From: Paulownia fortunei
Lineage: Eukaryota > Streptophyta > Magnoliopsida > Lamiales > Paulowniaceae
Reading direction: 5' to 3'
Assembly (NCBI GenBank): GCA_019321725.1
Contig: CM033110.1
Coordinates: forward strand, 17,353,278-17,417,277
Length of the DNA: 64,000 nucleotides
Within the stretch, counting starts at the first letter, position 1. The number at the start of each line of letters is the position of its first letter. Under the pieces are notes generated by a model, which did no database searches, had not been told where the DNA came from, and saw only the letters and a program-made list of their open reading frames with translations. Below are positions 23,803 through 36,012 of the stretch, piece after piece. The position numbers and the translations under genes were made by a program.

Positions 23803-24426
23803 ATGGATCTTTTCGTGAAAGCAAAGTCAATCCGGCTTGTCAGCCACAAGGACAAATACCTGGTTGCCGAAGAAGACCGTGTAACCATCAGCCTAAGCCG
23901 CGATGGATCAGCCAAGAATGCGCTCTGGACGGTGGAATTTGTTGAAGGAAAAAATTGTATCCGGCTTAAAAGTTGTTTTGGCACATACCTGACAGCCTCA
24001 AGCATACCATTTCTTCCAGGGGTCACAGGCAAAAAGGTCATCCAAACGCGGCCCTGCCAATGTGATTCTGCATCAGAATGGGAACCTCTGAGGGATGGAA
24101 TGCAGGTCAGGCTGAGATCATTGTGGGGCAACTTTTTACGCCCCAATGGCGGCCTTCCACCTTGGAGAAACTCTATCACACATGACATTCCATACCGGAG
24201 TAAGACCCGCAACAAGGTCCTGTGGGATGTTGAGGTGGTCGAGAAATGCCCTGATCACCGCAGGGCACAATCATTCAGCAGATCAAGATCAGTTTCTGCA
24301 TCCATAGATTCCCAAAAACAAAATGAAAACATTAGAAGAGTACTTTTGGACAGTCAGATAGATCAAAGTTATTTCAATGTAAAGTGTTGTTGGTATCCAA
24401 AAGCATGCGTGCCATTTTCAAGGTAA
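23803..24426 (+). CDS. DUF569 (fascin/actin-crosslinking-like) protein
   Basis: A 207-residue protein whose first roughly 150 residues match the plant DUF569 pattern: LFVKAKSIRLVSHKDKYLVA, then WTVEFVEGKNCIRLKSCFG, YLTAS, GKKVIQT, EWEPLRDGMQVRLRS, GNFLRPNGGLPPWRNSITHD and VLWDVEVVE. The fold is a beta-trefoil related to fascin-like actin-crosslinking domains; no biochemical role is established for most members. Family members often have a second domain. Here a short Ser/Arg-rich tail follows and the frame ends at 24424-24426. An AG|GTAATT at 24421-24428 looks like a splice donor, so the true 3' end could lie in a further exon, but I see no recognisable DUF569 continuation downstream. The start is the first ATG of the domain. 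Confidence 0.85.
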   Translation: MDLFVKAKSIRLVSHKDKYLVAEEDRVTISLSRDGSAKNALWTVEFVEGKNCIRLKSCFGTYLTASSIPFLPGVTGKKVIQTRPCQCDSASEWEPLRDGMQVRLRSLWGNFLRPNGGLPPWRNSITHDIPYRSKTRNKVLWDVEVVEKCPDHRRAQSFSRSRSVSASIDSQKQNENIRRVLLDSQIDQSYFNVKCCWYPKACVPFSR

Positions 24427-26003
24427 TTCTTCAAGGGGTCCAGGCTTAGTCTTGTGTCCTGTCAGCTACTACTTGATTTCAATAAGGCCGATGCTCCGGA
24501 TCTTGCTTGGACAAAACGGAAGATATTGTCGTTCTCGATCTCTTTAACCAGGTCAGGATATCCGTGGATAATCCCTTCTTTTCATAGATCGAAAATGGGA
24601 AAGGGTCTTGGCTTCATTTCCTCAGGGGGCCAGTCCTACATGCATTTCATTCATCAATCAGGCTAAATTGACAAATTTAAGGAATATGTATCAAAATCCA
24701 AGTGCCTCTCCATTCTTTCAACCAGATGACCGAACATCAGTTGGTGGAGTAGAAATTCCAGTCCGAAGCCTCAAGGCAATGTAGATTCAGGTTGCATAAT
24801 AAATTAACTAGCACAGAATTGTGTTGAACACCTTGATGAAGGAAGCTGGAAGGATGCATACATGAAGTAGATGAATTAAAAGCAGGGCTTGTCCGAATTA
24901 TTTCTTGTCCACTAAAGGCCTGTTACAATTTGATCGATTCAGAAAAGTGTAAATGTGTGAAATCAGAAATATATAGTTGTTGTACTTTTCACTGTATAAA
25001 TTGATCGCATACGGACAGAGTTGTATTTTCTTGTCATTCTTGTTTTCTTAGTGGAAAATTTAAGCAACTATCTACACATGCATCTGAAAACTACCCAAAA
25101 GAAGAAAGTTTACCTGATTTCGGTTCGATGCGAGCCCAGTTTCAGTCCAATACAAACTCCACCCAATATCATAAAATTTGTAATGTGGAATGATACGCAA
25201 TTATAGCTATAGACACGTTAGTTTTCATTTGAAATATATATAACATGAAGTCATTTAAAATTATTTTCTTAAAATTTTTTAAAATCAAATTTTTTTTATT
25301 CAAACACAATTTAGTATATTTTTAAAATTTTCAATACAAACTATAAATTATTTGTCAAAATGAAATGAAATTGACATGTGGATGTGAAATTGTAAAAATA
25401 ATTTTAATATCTAAATTATAAATTTAATTGAAGGAGAGGTAATCTGAAAGTGATTTTGTTTTTAAACATAATGTCCAAACTTATAAATGTAATGTTATAG
25501 TTATTTTCAAAAGGATAATATCAAACTTGCAAAATACGTAAATGAGAGTTAATAGCATCAAGCTCTGCACCTTATTTTTTAATTTTTTTTTACGGAAAAA
25601 TTTGTAAGAATGTAATGATATATGTGATTAACATAAATATTTTTTTTAAAGTATGATACCAAATTTATAAAATTCTCTATATTTTAAAACAAAAAGTATA
25701 ATTTTTTTTTCTTTTAAATATGTAAAAATTAACATTAAGTCAAAACTTATGAATTTTTTCCGCGAGTACTTATGAAATTCTTTTAAATATATAAAATTTT
25801 CTTTTATATAATTTCATAAGTTGTGACCCTTAATGTTAATTTTCCGTTTATTTCTATTATTTCCACTAGTCCAAAGTCAACCTTCATCCCCCTTATCACA
25901 ACCATCATCCTCAAAAGTCAAAACTCACAAACACATGAACCTAAAAACAGCAAATTCACAACATTTGACACAAAATCCAGCTTGGAACTAACATCAAAAC
26001 AGA
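24427..26003. other. Spacer between the DUF569 and farnesylcysteine lyase genes
   Basis: The first 500 bases are of mixed composition and probably 3' untranslated or decayed downstream sequence. From about 25200 it is very AT-rich. A C-rich leader just before 26004 is the likely promoter/5' untranslated region of the next gene. No gene is supported. Confidence 0.45.
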
Positions 26004-29000
26004 ATGAACAAGCATCATCATCAAATTATTATTCTCGTATTCTGTAGTATCCTACTCTCACTACATGCCATACACGCACACTCACACACAGTATGCATAG
26101 TCGGCAGCGGCATCGGCGGCGCCTCCGTCGCCCACTTCCTCCGCCAGTACTCCGACCCCCAGACAATCGGCGAGATCACGATCTTCGAGCGAAATGGCGT
26201 CGTGGGAGGCCGCATGGCCACCGTCACAATCGCCGGCGAGACTTTCGAGGCCGGCGGCTCCATTCTCCACCCCAAGAACTACCACGTCTTGAATTACACC
26301 AAGTATCTCAACCTCCAAGTGAAAAACCCTAAGCACGCCGATGATTCTCTCTCTTTGGGCATTTGGGACGGCCATAAATTCGTTTACAAGACGCTAAATT
26401 CGAACTCCAAGCTGCCTATTGTCCAGCGCATCGTGTCGATTGCTAATTCGATTATGATGTTGTTGAGATACGGGGTCTTCTCTCTCTTTCGGATGAGTAG
26501 CTTCGTTGAGGTGCTTGGCCGATTTCTTGGGTTTCTTAGTTCTTTTTTTTTAATATTTTCACGATTATCAATCCTCAAAGTATAACAGCTGTTGTCTGAG
26601 TGGATATTTGGCCGTTTCAGCATGTTTATTTGGCGTTTAATGTATATGTATTTTACTATCTGCATCTTTTTATCTCTTGAAATGATGTGCTATAGTTGTA
26701 GCTCCAGTACAACAGGTTAATGTTGTTCTTGCTGCACCCTGGAGTGAAAAATTTCATTGTTTTCTATTCACTCTGTCACTTGCTCTCTCTAATTTGACAT
26801 GAAAATTCTAAGTGCCTTGTTACATATGGTTAATGTATTCCTATAAATAAATTTGCCTCTTCTATGTGTACTCGTATGATGTGTATAGAAATGTGCTCTC
26901 TCATAGGGTAAGATCTGACCAGCATGATGACGTTTAAGCATGTCGTTTTGCTCTGATAACACGATATAAGCTGTAGTGATACTATCACTTTGCATTTTAC
27001 ATTTTAGTTTTTTGTGGTGATATGGTTACATATATGAATTGTAGGCGACAGTCAATAAGTTTTTGAGGTATTATGAAGGTCTCGAATCCCGACCTGTGTT
27101 TGAGAGTGTGGAGTGGATGCTTAAATGGGCCGGACTGTACAATCTGACAACAAGGACGTTAGGAGAGGAATTGGTGGAAGTTGGATTGTCTCCTTTACTT
27201 ATTCAGGAGCTTGTCACTGTGAGATATTCATTCTCTCTTGTTATACTTACTATTTCTACTTATTTGTTTGTGCACCACATGTGTTGCTTCATTCTTTTTC
27301 TCTTAAATATTGACAATGATCAATAACTAATGGGCTCTGACCTAGACCACTTATGATTTGCTCTTGCTTTTTTGTAGATGTGCCTTGATTTCTGCATGAA
27401 TGTACCTCTTATGTGTGCGCATATTATCATTTTTGCAGCTCAGCTTCAGTGTTCGGTTCGTTGTTTTTCATTTACTTTCTTGCCATTAAAGGCTATTTCT
27501 GTTATAATCAATATCAACTCTAGCATAAATAATGTAGCAATACACTTCCACAAAATGATCAGATCTGTTCATAGAATATCATTGTTGACCCAGTTTTACA
27601 ACCCATATTATCTGCATAATGCATTACAGGTGAGAAATTGTTGCTTTACAATGTTAAGGTATCACTCATGCTTCTATAGGATATCGCTTTTCAAACTCTG
27701 TACTTGTATGGAATTGGAGAGCACTTTGCATCTTGGTTTGCCACTTGTAATGGCCTAAATGTTTTGACAACACCTTACCTTTTTCCCCTTTTTCCCTTAT
27801 ATATGATCTTAAAGTAAATCATATAGTTCTGGATGTCTAAATCTTTGCATTACAGTTTGACAGATTTTTCCCTATATTCTGCTACAACTATTTCCTCAAG
27901 CATCGTAATTAAGATAAAGTTCATGTTTGGTTCATAAATATATAAAAAAAAACTAATATATTATCCAATGTAAAAATATTCGTTTTTAGTTATTTAATGG
28001 CATGTGGATAGAGTGTGGCTATTATTAATAAATACAGCAATTTGCAAAAAAGAATAATAGCTCAGAGCTAAATTTCGAGACAGGAAAACAAAATAAATTT
28101 TTTTATATGTTGTGGATCTAGTAGCATATTTTCGCAACAATTTATAAAAGAATAAACATGAAGGGCCAATATCATATTTCACTGACAAGGCCAAGTTTGT
28201 TGGATTTTCCTCCACTTGCTAGTGGTTAATTGTATGTATATAGTGAGCGCAGGTTTTGGATTCGTTTCCTTTCTTTTCTCATTGAAGAATATGTGAAAAG
28301 ACTTGTACATTGATCTAGGGTGACATTGGTGCTTGAAACAGGTTCATTGACTTTTATGCAATAGCCCTGCAACTCTAAGTTGCAGGAACTAGTTTACTTT
28401 CTTTGTATATAAACGCGAATTTATGTAGCTCTTGCTGCATGGTGCCATTCATAGAAAAAACCTTCTAGTCTATGAACCATGTCCTGGAGAATGAGGAATG
28501 CTTCTTGATTACTATACAGATGTTTCACCAGATACCTGTATGATCCCTATAATTGCTCATTCAAGATGTGAAGTATTGATGTGCTGCCTTTACTGTGCTG
28601 AAGTTGATGATCTATCTACGAGAACTGGCAAAAGAAACAAAATAAGATTATGTTGGAATATTTTGTTTTTATGATGATGACTGTAACTTTTTCTTTTGGT
28701 TGTCCTTTTAGTGTCGCTGTCAGATAAGTTGTTTAGCAGCCTCTTATTTATTAATTATTTCTTCAAGTAGAACAGTAGAAATACTCATTTATATGATGGT
28801 TGCATGATTGACTCTAAGCATCCAATAACGGTGACTGGATCCTTATTTTTCTTCAAGTAATGTTGACTATCAGATGGCCTAATCCAGTAGCCAGAAGTTC
28901 GCCTCCTACAGGCCTGAAATATCACTCCCAATAAAAAAGAACACTGGATGGCGTCAAAGTTAATAGCATTTGGAAGTTGTATAAACTTTTTCGCCTTTGA

Positions 29001-32000
29001 TATATTACAAGCCTGTAATAGGCAAGTTTTGGGATCCGTGAAGATTAAGAACACTGAGAAAACTCGAGAGTTAACTCCAAACTAGGGAGTTCAGAAGTAA
29101 GATATGTGTTTGGTGCTTCCCTACATGTCGACAGAACATAAGATATTTTTGTTTGCCACATTTTGCAAAAATACTATCAGATCTAAAAAACGTGGATAGT
29201 TGTGTAAACAAATAATAGACTCAGTCAAAAGTAACTAAATGATACTTTAACTAAATGATACTTTAACAGGGCATATATTTTTCCACATATAGACCAACAT
29301 GTCATGAAATTACTGAAAACCATCTTTTAAAATATGCTTGAATATTTTCTCTTTCTGAGGTCTAATTTCCGAAAGTACTCCTGAAAAGACCCTGACCTTC
29401 TTTTTATTGCATGTATTGTATGTTTCTTCTATTTCTTGCTCCTTGTTTTATGTATTCACCGTGAAAGTTTCATGCACAACCTTCCCTATAATAAACTTGG
29501 AACAAAGTCCTTAAAACAGTTTGTCCTTCCAAAAGATAAAAGGAGAGAGAGAGAGAGACGGAGATCCTTTACATAGCACTGACCCTAGAAGAAACTTAAA
29601 AACCCTTCCTGTGTGTGCAAAGTGATCATCTTTTATTCTCTTTGAATGTCTGATTTTTGGCTTATGCCTGTCATGGTACTGCTAGGGGCCAGCTATCCAT
29701 GAAATATTAAGTGTGTTTAGCTCAAAATATACTTTTATTTTCAACTAAATGTAAAATTTCCCTTGCTTGTGCAGGTCATCACGAGAATAAATTATGGACA
29801 AAGTGTGAACATCAGTGGACTTGCTGGTGCAGTTTCCTTGGCTGGATCTGGAGGTGGTTTATGGTCAGTTGAAGGAGGGAACTGGCAGATGGCTGCTGGA
29901 TTAATCAACCGTTCAGATGTTGTGTTGCACCTTCATGAAGAAATAGAATCTATCTCTTACCTGGGAGATGTTTATGAGCTGAACTCCACAAAAGGAAAAA
30001 GTTACGACTGTCAAGTCACTGTGGTGGCAACACCCTTGGATGAACTAAATATTCTTTTCAATCCTGGAATATCAATACCTCCGAGAAAATTACAGCACAC
30101 ACATGCAACTTTTGTTAGGGGCCTGTTAAATCCTGTGAGTATATCAGATATCCTTGACATCTATCATGTCCAGAGTTGTCACAAATGATGTTTCTCATAT
30201 TTCCAAATTAAAAATTTGCTATGATCAGGCATATTTTGGTCTGGACATGTTATCAGATATCCCAGACTTGGTGGGCACCATAGAGTCTGCTGATCTACCA
30301 TTCTCAAGCATCAGTGTTCTTAAGCAACATGAGAAAGATATGACCTACAAGATATTCTCCCGTGCACCTATGGCAGATGACTTACTGGATGACATTTTCA
30401 GGTACAATATAAATTGGTTTATAAGGCAAATAAACATAAGGCATTTGCTTAACAGATGAGAGCTGTAAATATAGTCCAATTAATTTTGTTTATCATGCAA
30501 TACTGGAATATCTGGTCAGCCAAAATGAACTGGCATTTCTGTGTCTTCAGTATATATGTTTTATAGTGTTCGATAGCAAGGAATTATGGGCTTGGAGTTG
30601 GAATTAGAAATCTTCATTAATTCGGTGGATTTATTGCAAATTCCAATTTAGGGATCCAATTCCAAACATCTAAAGGCGATATTAAAGTTTTGAGGTAGCT
30701 GATTTATCTGATTTTACAACTTGATTCCTGAAAGAGTTCAAGATATAGATCCTCGATGCAATGATCGTGAGCATATTTTCTTTATCGCCAGATAGTAGGT
30801 GAAGTCCTTTATATAAATGTTATTTTCACCGGCTTGGGCTTTTATTATTTTCTCCTTTTTTCTCTTTTCTTTTCTTTTTTTCCCCTTGGAATGTTCCAGA
30901 GAATCTAAACATGTCAAGAACAACTGGATTTGCGCCCTTCGTGAATGTAGAATGGGTTTACTCTGTTAGGATTATTCGTGAATAACTAAGCCCCACACAC
31001 CCACCACCCCAACTAATTTCCACCTTCGAGTCAAATCACATCAGCCTACTATTTCAGTACCTGTGTACGTCTAGTAGAGCAGTCGTGGCTAGTTTAGGCA
31101 AAACCAGCCTCTTCCTCCAGTAAGGTGCAGATCGGATTTGATCTACTTTTTTGGTTCTCTATCTACAATCTAGATGGATTTGAAAAGTGAAAGTACAGCA
31201 AAGAAAAAGGCAGCTTGCAAAAAAGGCATGAAATGATGAAATCCATCTGTGGAATAGATCGAAGAAGTAGACCTGGTTCATGAACCGGCGGGTCCAAGGG
31301 TCGGGAAATCCCAACCCTTACCCTTAACCGGCATCTACCGGTTAAGGGCCAGTTCATGAACTGGCAGTTCCGAGCCGATTCATGAAATAGGGGGTTTCGG
31401 GCCCAATTAACCGCCGGTTCATGAATAAGCCCTTAACTGTTTTTTATTTTTTAATTTGAAGTTAAATTTGGAAAAAAAAAAGATTGTTAACTAATTTAAC
31501 TCTATAAATTTTTAAAAACAAGAAAAAGGGCTTGAACTTAAATTTAAGCTACCTACGTATTATTTTAGGGTGTGGAGGAATCAAAACTCACGTAGTTCTC
31601 TTACCTTTTTACCTTTCTTACTTTAGGGAGTTACATGGCTTAATCACTCTCACCTGTTTCCATCATCGTTCCTTCCGTATCAAAGTCATCTTGCTCGCTA
31701 TCCAGATTTTGCATATCTTGTATTTATTTTCGGCTTTTGTCTAATCATCAAGACATGATTAGGCTTCTAAATATTCGGGAGACATGATTGAGCGTTTTTC
31801 GCTTAGTATGTTACCTTATGCGCTAAAGACTTGCTCCACAATAACTATTGAGATAGGGCAAGCAATAACCACCTTTGCCATCACGGATAAAATTGGGTAA
31901 GTCTGCACCTTTTGCGACCACCATCGCAAAATGTTGAATTCTTCATCACCATGTGCCTCATTAAACTCAAAAGTAACGTTAAAATAATTTTCAAGTTCCT

Positions 32001-35000
32001 GGTTGGAACCTAAGAATCCTCTCGGACGTTTTGTCTGTTCTTTTACTAATAGTTATGTCTTAATAAGTCTAGAACTATTACTAATAATATTTTGAATTCC
32101 AAGTTGAGTAACTTGTCCCCCATATTTTAACTATATTCATTATAAAAATCAATTAAATATGTTCTAACATTATGTACAATAAATGTGGGATTAGGAGAAT
32201 GGTCATTTTTAATAGGAATTAAAGCATCATAATATATTGTTTCATTTTTAATAGGAATTAAAGCATCATAATATATTGTTAACAAGTCTTGTAAACCATC
32301 TAATGTAAGCTTAGGGTCAAAAGCAATAGCAACTAAATTAATTTCTGGAATGCTCAAAAAATATTTTTTCCATTTAGTTTTCACTGCTTCAATACAATAT
32401 TGTAAAATTTCATCACTAGAGTATTCATTTAAAACTGTTGCAACATTACAACAACTAATTAATACTAAATGGGTAGTTGGGGTAATAAACTTTCGATAAT
32501 TGTAAGGTGGCGTCATTAAAAAATTTTAAAATGTTACAAGTTTTTGACTGCCCATTAGCTTGGAAACAAATGCACAGTATTAACGTTTTGCATAAAATTG
32601 TACATAATAATTCTTTATAATCAAAAGATTTGGAATTTACTGTGGAAATCTTTTAAGCCTCATACCATTGGCCTTGCAAAATTTAACCTATTGTTTTGTA
32701 ACTTGTGAATGTGACCACAAGTAAGCAATTGCTTGCTTAAGGGGCCTAAGTTGATATTCTAAATATCTTAATACATCTTGTACTCACAAATTTAAAACGT
32801 GACATTTACATCTAATATAAAAAAAATTACTACCAATTGATGACTCACATACAACTTTAAGATCTTCAATATTACTAGTATTTGAACTAGCATTGTCAAA
32901 TGATATTGAAAAAAATTTAGTAGTTAAATTATATTCTTCTAATACTAATAATATCATTTGATAAATGTTCTCAAATGTGTGCGCTTCATCGAACATTCTA
33001 TATGCAAGTAACTTTTTTTGGATTGACCAAGAATTATTAATAAATATACAAGTAACACCCATATATGAATGTGTAATGGTCACTCCAAATATCAGAACAT
33101 AACATTAGCAAATAATTTAATTAAATCTTTTTTACCTTTAGTATATAATTTTTTTTTAGTGTGCATGTGAGTGTGGTTCGTGGAACATGTTTAGTAGAAG
33201 GATTTATTGCATTTTGACAAAAAAATTCAGAAGTTACTTTATTACCAAAATTAAAAGAAAGATGTTCAACATCAACAAATTAGCTAATCTTTCTTTAAAA
33301 TTAACATCAGAATATTTAAATAAGTTAGAATCTTACTCCATCAGAAAACGAGTATGTCAAGATTTTGAATTTGTGAATGCCTCCAGATTATATGATTAAG
33401 AGCAATATTTACATTTTGCTCGCATTTTTTCAGATGAAAGTTTCACCTTCTCAAAATGTTTGGTGAAAATAAAAGATTTTAGAGTAGGAGTAGCTTGAAC
33501 ATTGGCATTAGGGACTCGCCCTGAATCCGCCCCGCTTGGGGTGGGTCTTGGTTTTTTATTTTCAAACCCACCCCAGACCTGTCGTTTAATTTTTTATTTT
33601 ATTATATATGTATTTATATAATGTTATATTTTAAAAAATATATCTTTTAAAGAATTTAAGTAGTGTTATTTAAAAATAAATAAATAAATTATTATTTTAA
33701 AATTATAAAATGGGTCTAGCAGGTCTAATCCGGACCCAATGGGTCCGGGGCGGGGCGGGTCTCGGGTCCTTATAAACCTTGGTATGGCCGCTCTCAGGTT
33801 TTGACAAATTTGTCCCGTTGTCATCCCTAATTAGCATCACTCATACTTTTTTAACTTAGAAATATAAGAAGGTACTCATCATCACTTATTCACTTGTTAA
33901 TTCATGTTGAGTGTCGGTGTTGAACTAATGTCGGAAGAGGCCATCTTTCCCTTACCTCTTCTGGTTGAACCGGCCATTTGATAATTGATAGAATTGAAGA
34001 TGAAGGAAATATGGAAAAATTGTGTTGATAATATAAATGAAAGAATTAACAACAAATACTTGAAAAAATAAAATTAACACTTTAGAGTTGAGAGAATTGA
34101 AAGAGTTTAGAAAATTTGAGAGTTTTAGTGAGAAAAAATAATGAGGTTTTAGGGGGTATTTGAGAGTTATAGGTTTAGAAACCTATATTTTTAAAAATAA
34201 AAAATAAAAAAGGGGAGGTGGGGGTGAGCCAAACCAAACTGCCAAAAATATGGTCGTTTGGTTTGGATGCCAAAACGGCCACTAATCTGTGGTTGTTGAT
34301 CATCAAAAAAAAAATTCAAAAAAAAAAATCCAAGCGGTTCAGGGTTGTTGAACCGCCATGTTGGACCTGGCAATTCAAGGGTTGGGAAACCCCCAAACCT
34401 TTACCGGCCCTTGGACTCAAGGGTCGGAACTGCCGATCCGTGGTTAACGGTCACCTCTACGAAGAAGTGCTCGAGGAAGCTGCCTTATTTGTATGGGACT
34501 GGCCTAAAAGGGCTCTAATCCCCCTTGGAGCTTGAGAGTGCTGTTGCTTTCCTTTTATAGGATCCCCTCTATATACTGTCATCATAGAAAAGAAAATATT
34601 CCTTCTAGGTTCTGTCTTCCGTATCCTGTCATTGTAAATTTTCACTGTTTTTAGGCTTATATATATGTAATAATTGTGTAACCAGATTATTCATTAGGCT
34701 TACAACTAATATGATTCGTCTTACAGCTAGTACATTTCAAACTCTCAGTGGCTTTTCTTGTTTTCTTATTATTTCTCTCGCCCTTTGGATTTACAGTGTG
34801 AGAGTGGAGACAATCAAAATCAACTGGGGTGCTTATCCTCATTACCAGGCACCTGAGAGATACGCACCCTTTATTTTGGATGGTAATCATCTATACTATG
34901 TTAATGCTTTTGAGAATGCAGCTAGCACCATGGAAACAAGTGCTGTTGCAGCTGAGAACATAGCACGGCTGATCCTTTCAAGACTATCTGCACAAGTCAA

Positions 35001-35064
35001 CTACAGTTCACCAAACTTGAAGAGCTTTACAAGTGATTCATCTGAAATGCATTCAGAGTTGTAA
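26004..35064 (+). CDS. FCLY: Farnesylcysteine lyase / prenylcysteine oxidase
   Basis: FAD-dependent enzyme that oxidatively cleaves farnesylcysteine to a prenyl aldehyde, cysteine and hydrogen peroxide, recycling prenyl groups from degraded prenylated proteins. In Arabidopsis, loss of the gene causes ABA hypersensitivity (family knowledge). Exons are 26004-26510, 27045-27218, 29775-30134, 30229-30401 and 34797-35064. All junctions are GT...AG and in frame, totalling 493 residues, close to the plant family length. Residues 1-25 form a signal peptide. The dinucleotide-binding motif GSGIGG is at 34-39, followed by FERNGVVGGRM and FEAGGSILHP. Exon 3 has INYGQSVNISGLAGAVSLAG and exon 5 has WGAYPHYQAPERYAPF, both typical of the family. 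Exon 1 is GC-rich, unlike its surroundings. The last intron is 4.4 kb because of transposon insertions, but its splice sites look intact. Confidence 0.93.
26511..29774 (+). other. Introns 1 and 2 of farnesylcysteine lyase
   Basis: Intron 1 is 26511-27044 and intron 2 is 27219-29774, split by the 174-base exon 2. Intron 2 holds a short GA microsatellite (near 29543-29560) and otherwise no recognisable gene or transposon coding. Open frames inside (for example 27378-27758) are not supported as coding. Confidence 0.7.
31770..33977 (-). pseudogene. hAT transposase (RICESLEEPER/BED type), decayed
   Basis: Minus strand from about 33977 (MAGSTRRGKGKMASSD) towards lower coordinates. A BED-finger fragment (HFEKV, then AKCKYCS) follows the nested insertion. 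The 33083-32784 frame has GVTCIFINNSWSIQKKLLAY and FFSISFDNASSN, the RNase-H-like core around the 'DNASAN' motif. 32516-32127 has YCIEAVKTKWKKYFLSIPEI and VAIAFDPKLTLDGL. The C-terminal dimerisation block lies at about 31950-31770 (FNILRWWSQKVQTYPILSVM and following, with an in-frame stop). There are many stops and frameshifts, plus a 33-base local duplication near 32204-32270 (TTTTTAATAGGAATTAAAGC twice). It is not functional. Confidence 0.85.
33509..33829. mobile_element. Nested 321-bp hAT-like MITE
   Basis: Starts TAGGGACTCGCC and ends in TCATCCCTA, giving TAGGGA terminal inverted repeats. GC-rich subterminal arms (GCCCCGCTTGGGGTGGGTC on the left, GGGGCGGGGCGGGTCTCGGG on the right) flank an AT-rich centre. 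Flanking 8-bp duplications ATTGGCAT (33501-33508) and ATTAGCAT (33830-33837) match at 7 of 8 bases. It has no coding capacity. It sits in the N-terminal/BED region of the hAT transposase remnant and is therefore younger than it. Confidence 0.85.
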
Positions 35065-36007
35065 GGAGAAATCTAAATTTTGCAAGTTGCTGCTGCCCAT
35101 TGAGTTCACCAGGCAACCGAAGTGTGATGCACCAATGTGCATGTGTATATAAGATTCATAAATGAAAACTGATGCAAGAGATATATTGTGTCTGAAAGAA
35201 TATCCAAAATCTGGAGTTCCTCGGGTGTAGATCCGAATCTAGATAGACTCCGTTCGGACAATTATATGCAGTCCATTACTCATGCGGTTTGTATGGCAGC
35301 AATTCTCAAATACATTCCATTGCTATTAGTACAAAGAAAGCCAAATAAACTTGAGAAGAGTGTCATTTGTCAGACATAGCCGGATGCACATAAAACACTA
35401 AACCCATCTATCTCTATATTGAAATCTACATCAAGAATCTGGGTTTATTTAAATTGAATCTAATGTTGTAAAAGAGGTTATGGACGATTGTAAATTTCTT
35501 TCTACAACTCTGTGTTGCGCAAAAAGACAAGCAAGTGGTGGTGCAAATCATTTGTGATGGAATGACTTGTTCATTGAGCTATGGATAAATTGATATTGGG
35601 TATCGAAATATTAAGTGCTTAGTTATATTCTTCCAAATTGTGAAATATGTATAAATTTAATCACACCAACGAAGCTAAACATTGTAAGATCTTTGGCTGC
35701 AAATCTTATCAAAGGAAAAAAGAAGAAAACTTGGAGTGGGAGGAGTTGGGGTCCAAACGAAAATAAGACAGAGAAGTCCACTTTATAATCTGTGGTTTTA
35801 TCCCTCATTTTCTGGTCTGGTATAAGAAAATTAGGAAAAAATAGTGGGGGTGGGGGATCCACTGCCACCGTTCATAGAAAAATCCTTTCATGCACTAAGT
35901 TTTAGTAATATAGTATTGGATGTTAGAAAAATATCAAGTGTTATTTTATCTATCATTCTCGACATTTATGCTAAGTTTTGAAGAAGAAGAAGAAAAAGAA
36001 AAAGATT
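35065..36007. other. 3' flank of farnesylcysteine lyase
   Basis: Probable 3' untranslated sequence, then AT-rich spacer up to the copia target site. A G-run (GTGGGGGTGGGGGAT) lies near 35843-35858. No gene is supported. Confidence 0.45.
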
Positions 36008-36012
36008 AGTTT

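Larger units (their letters stand above)
31268..34459 (-). mobile_element. hAT-superfamily DNA transposon inside the farnesylcysteine lyase intron
   Basis: Flanked by a perfect 8-bp target-site duplication CGAAGAAG (31260-31267 and 34460-34467), the size used by hAT elements. The ends are imperfect inverted repeats: left TAGACCTGGTTCATGAACCG, right (reverse complement) TAGAGGTGACCGTTAACCAC. The minus strand carries a decayed transposase with BED zinc-finger and hAT dimerisation sequences. The left arm has four TTCATGAA palindromes (31277, 31353, 31379, 31418), which may be subterminal transposase-binding repeats. It is interrupted by a smaller hAT-like element at 33509-33829. Confidence 0.9.
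30402..34796 (+). other. Intron 4 of farnesylcysteine lyase
   Basis: A 4,395-base intron with donor CAG|GTACAA and acceptor TTTACAG|T. Most of it is the hAT element at 31268-34459 with its target-site duplications. Removing that element would leave an intron of about 1.2 kb. Confidence 0.88.

Noticed and set aside
23796..24215. 139-codon open frame antisense to the DUF569 gene
   Set aside because: Shadow of the real coding strand, which carries clear DUF569 motifs.
26021..26375. Open frames antisense or shifted to farnesylcysteine lyase exon 1
   Set aside because: They are shadows produced by the GC-rich coding exon; no family resemblance and no splice context.
31163..31357. 64-codon minus-strand open frame
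   Set aside because: It spans the hAT element boundary and target site, so it cannot be an old gene.
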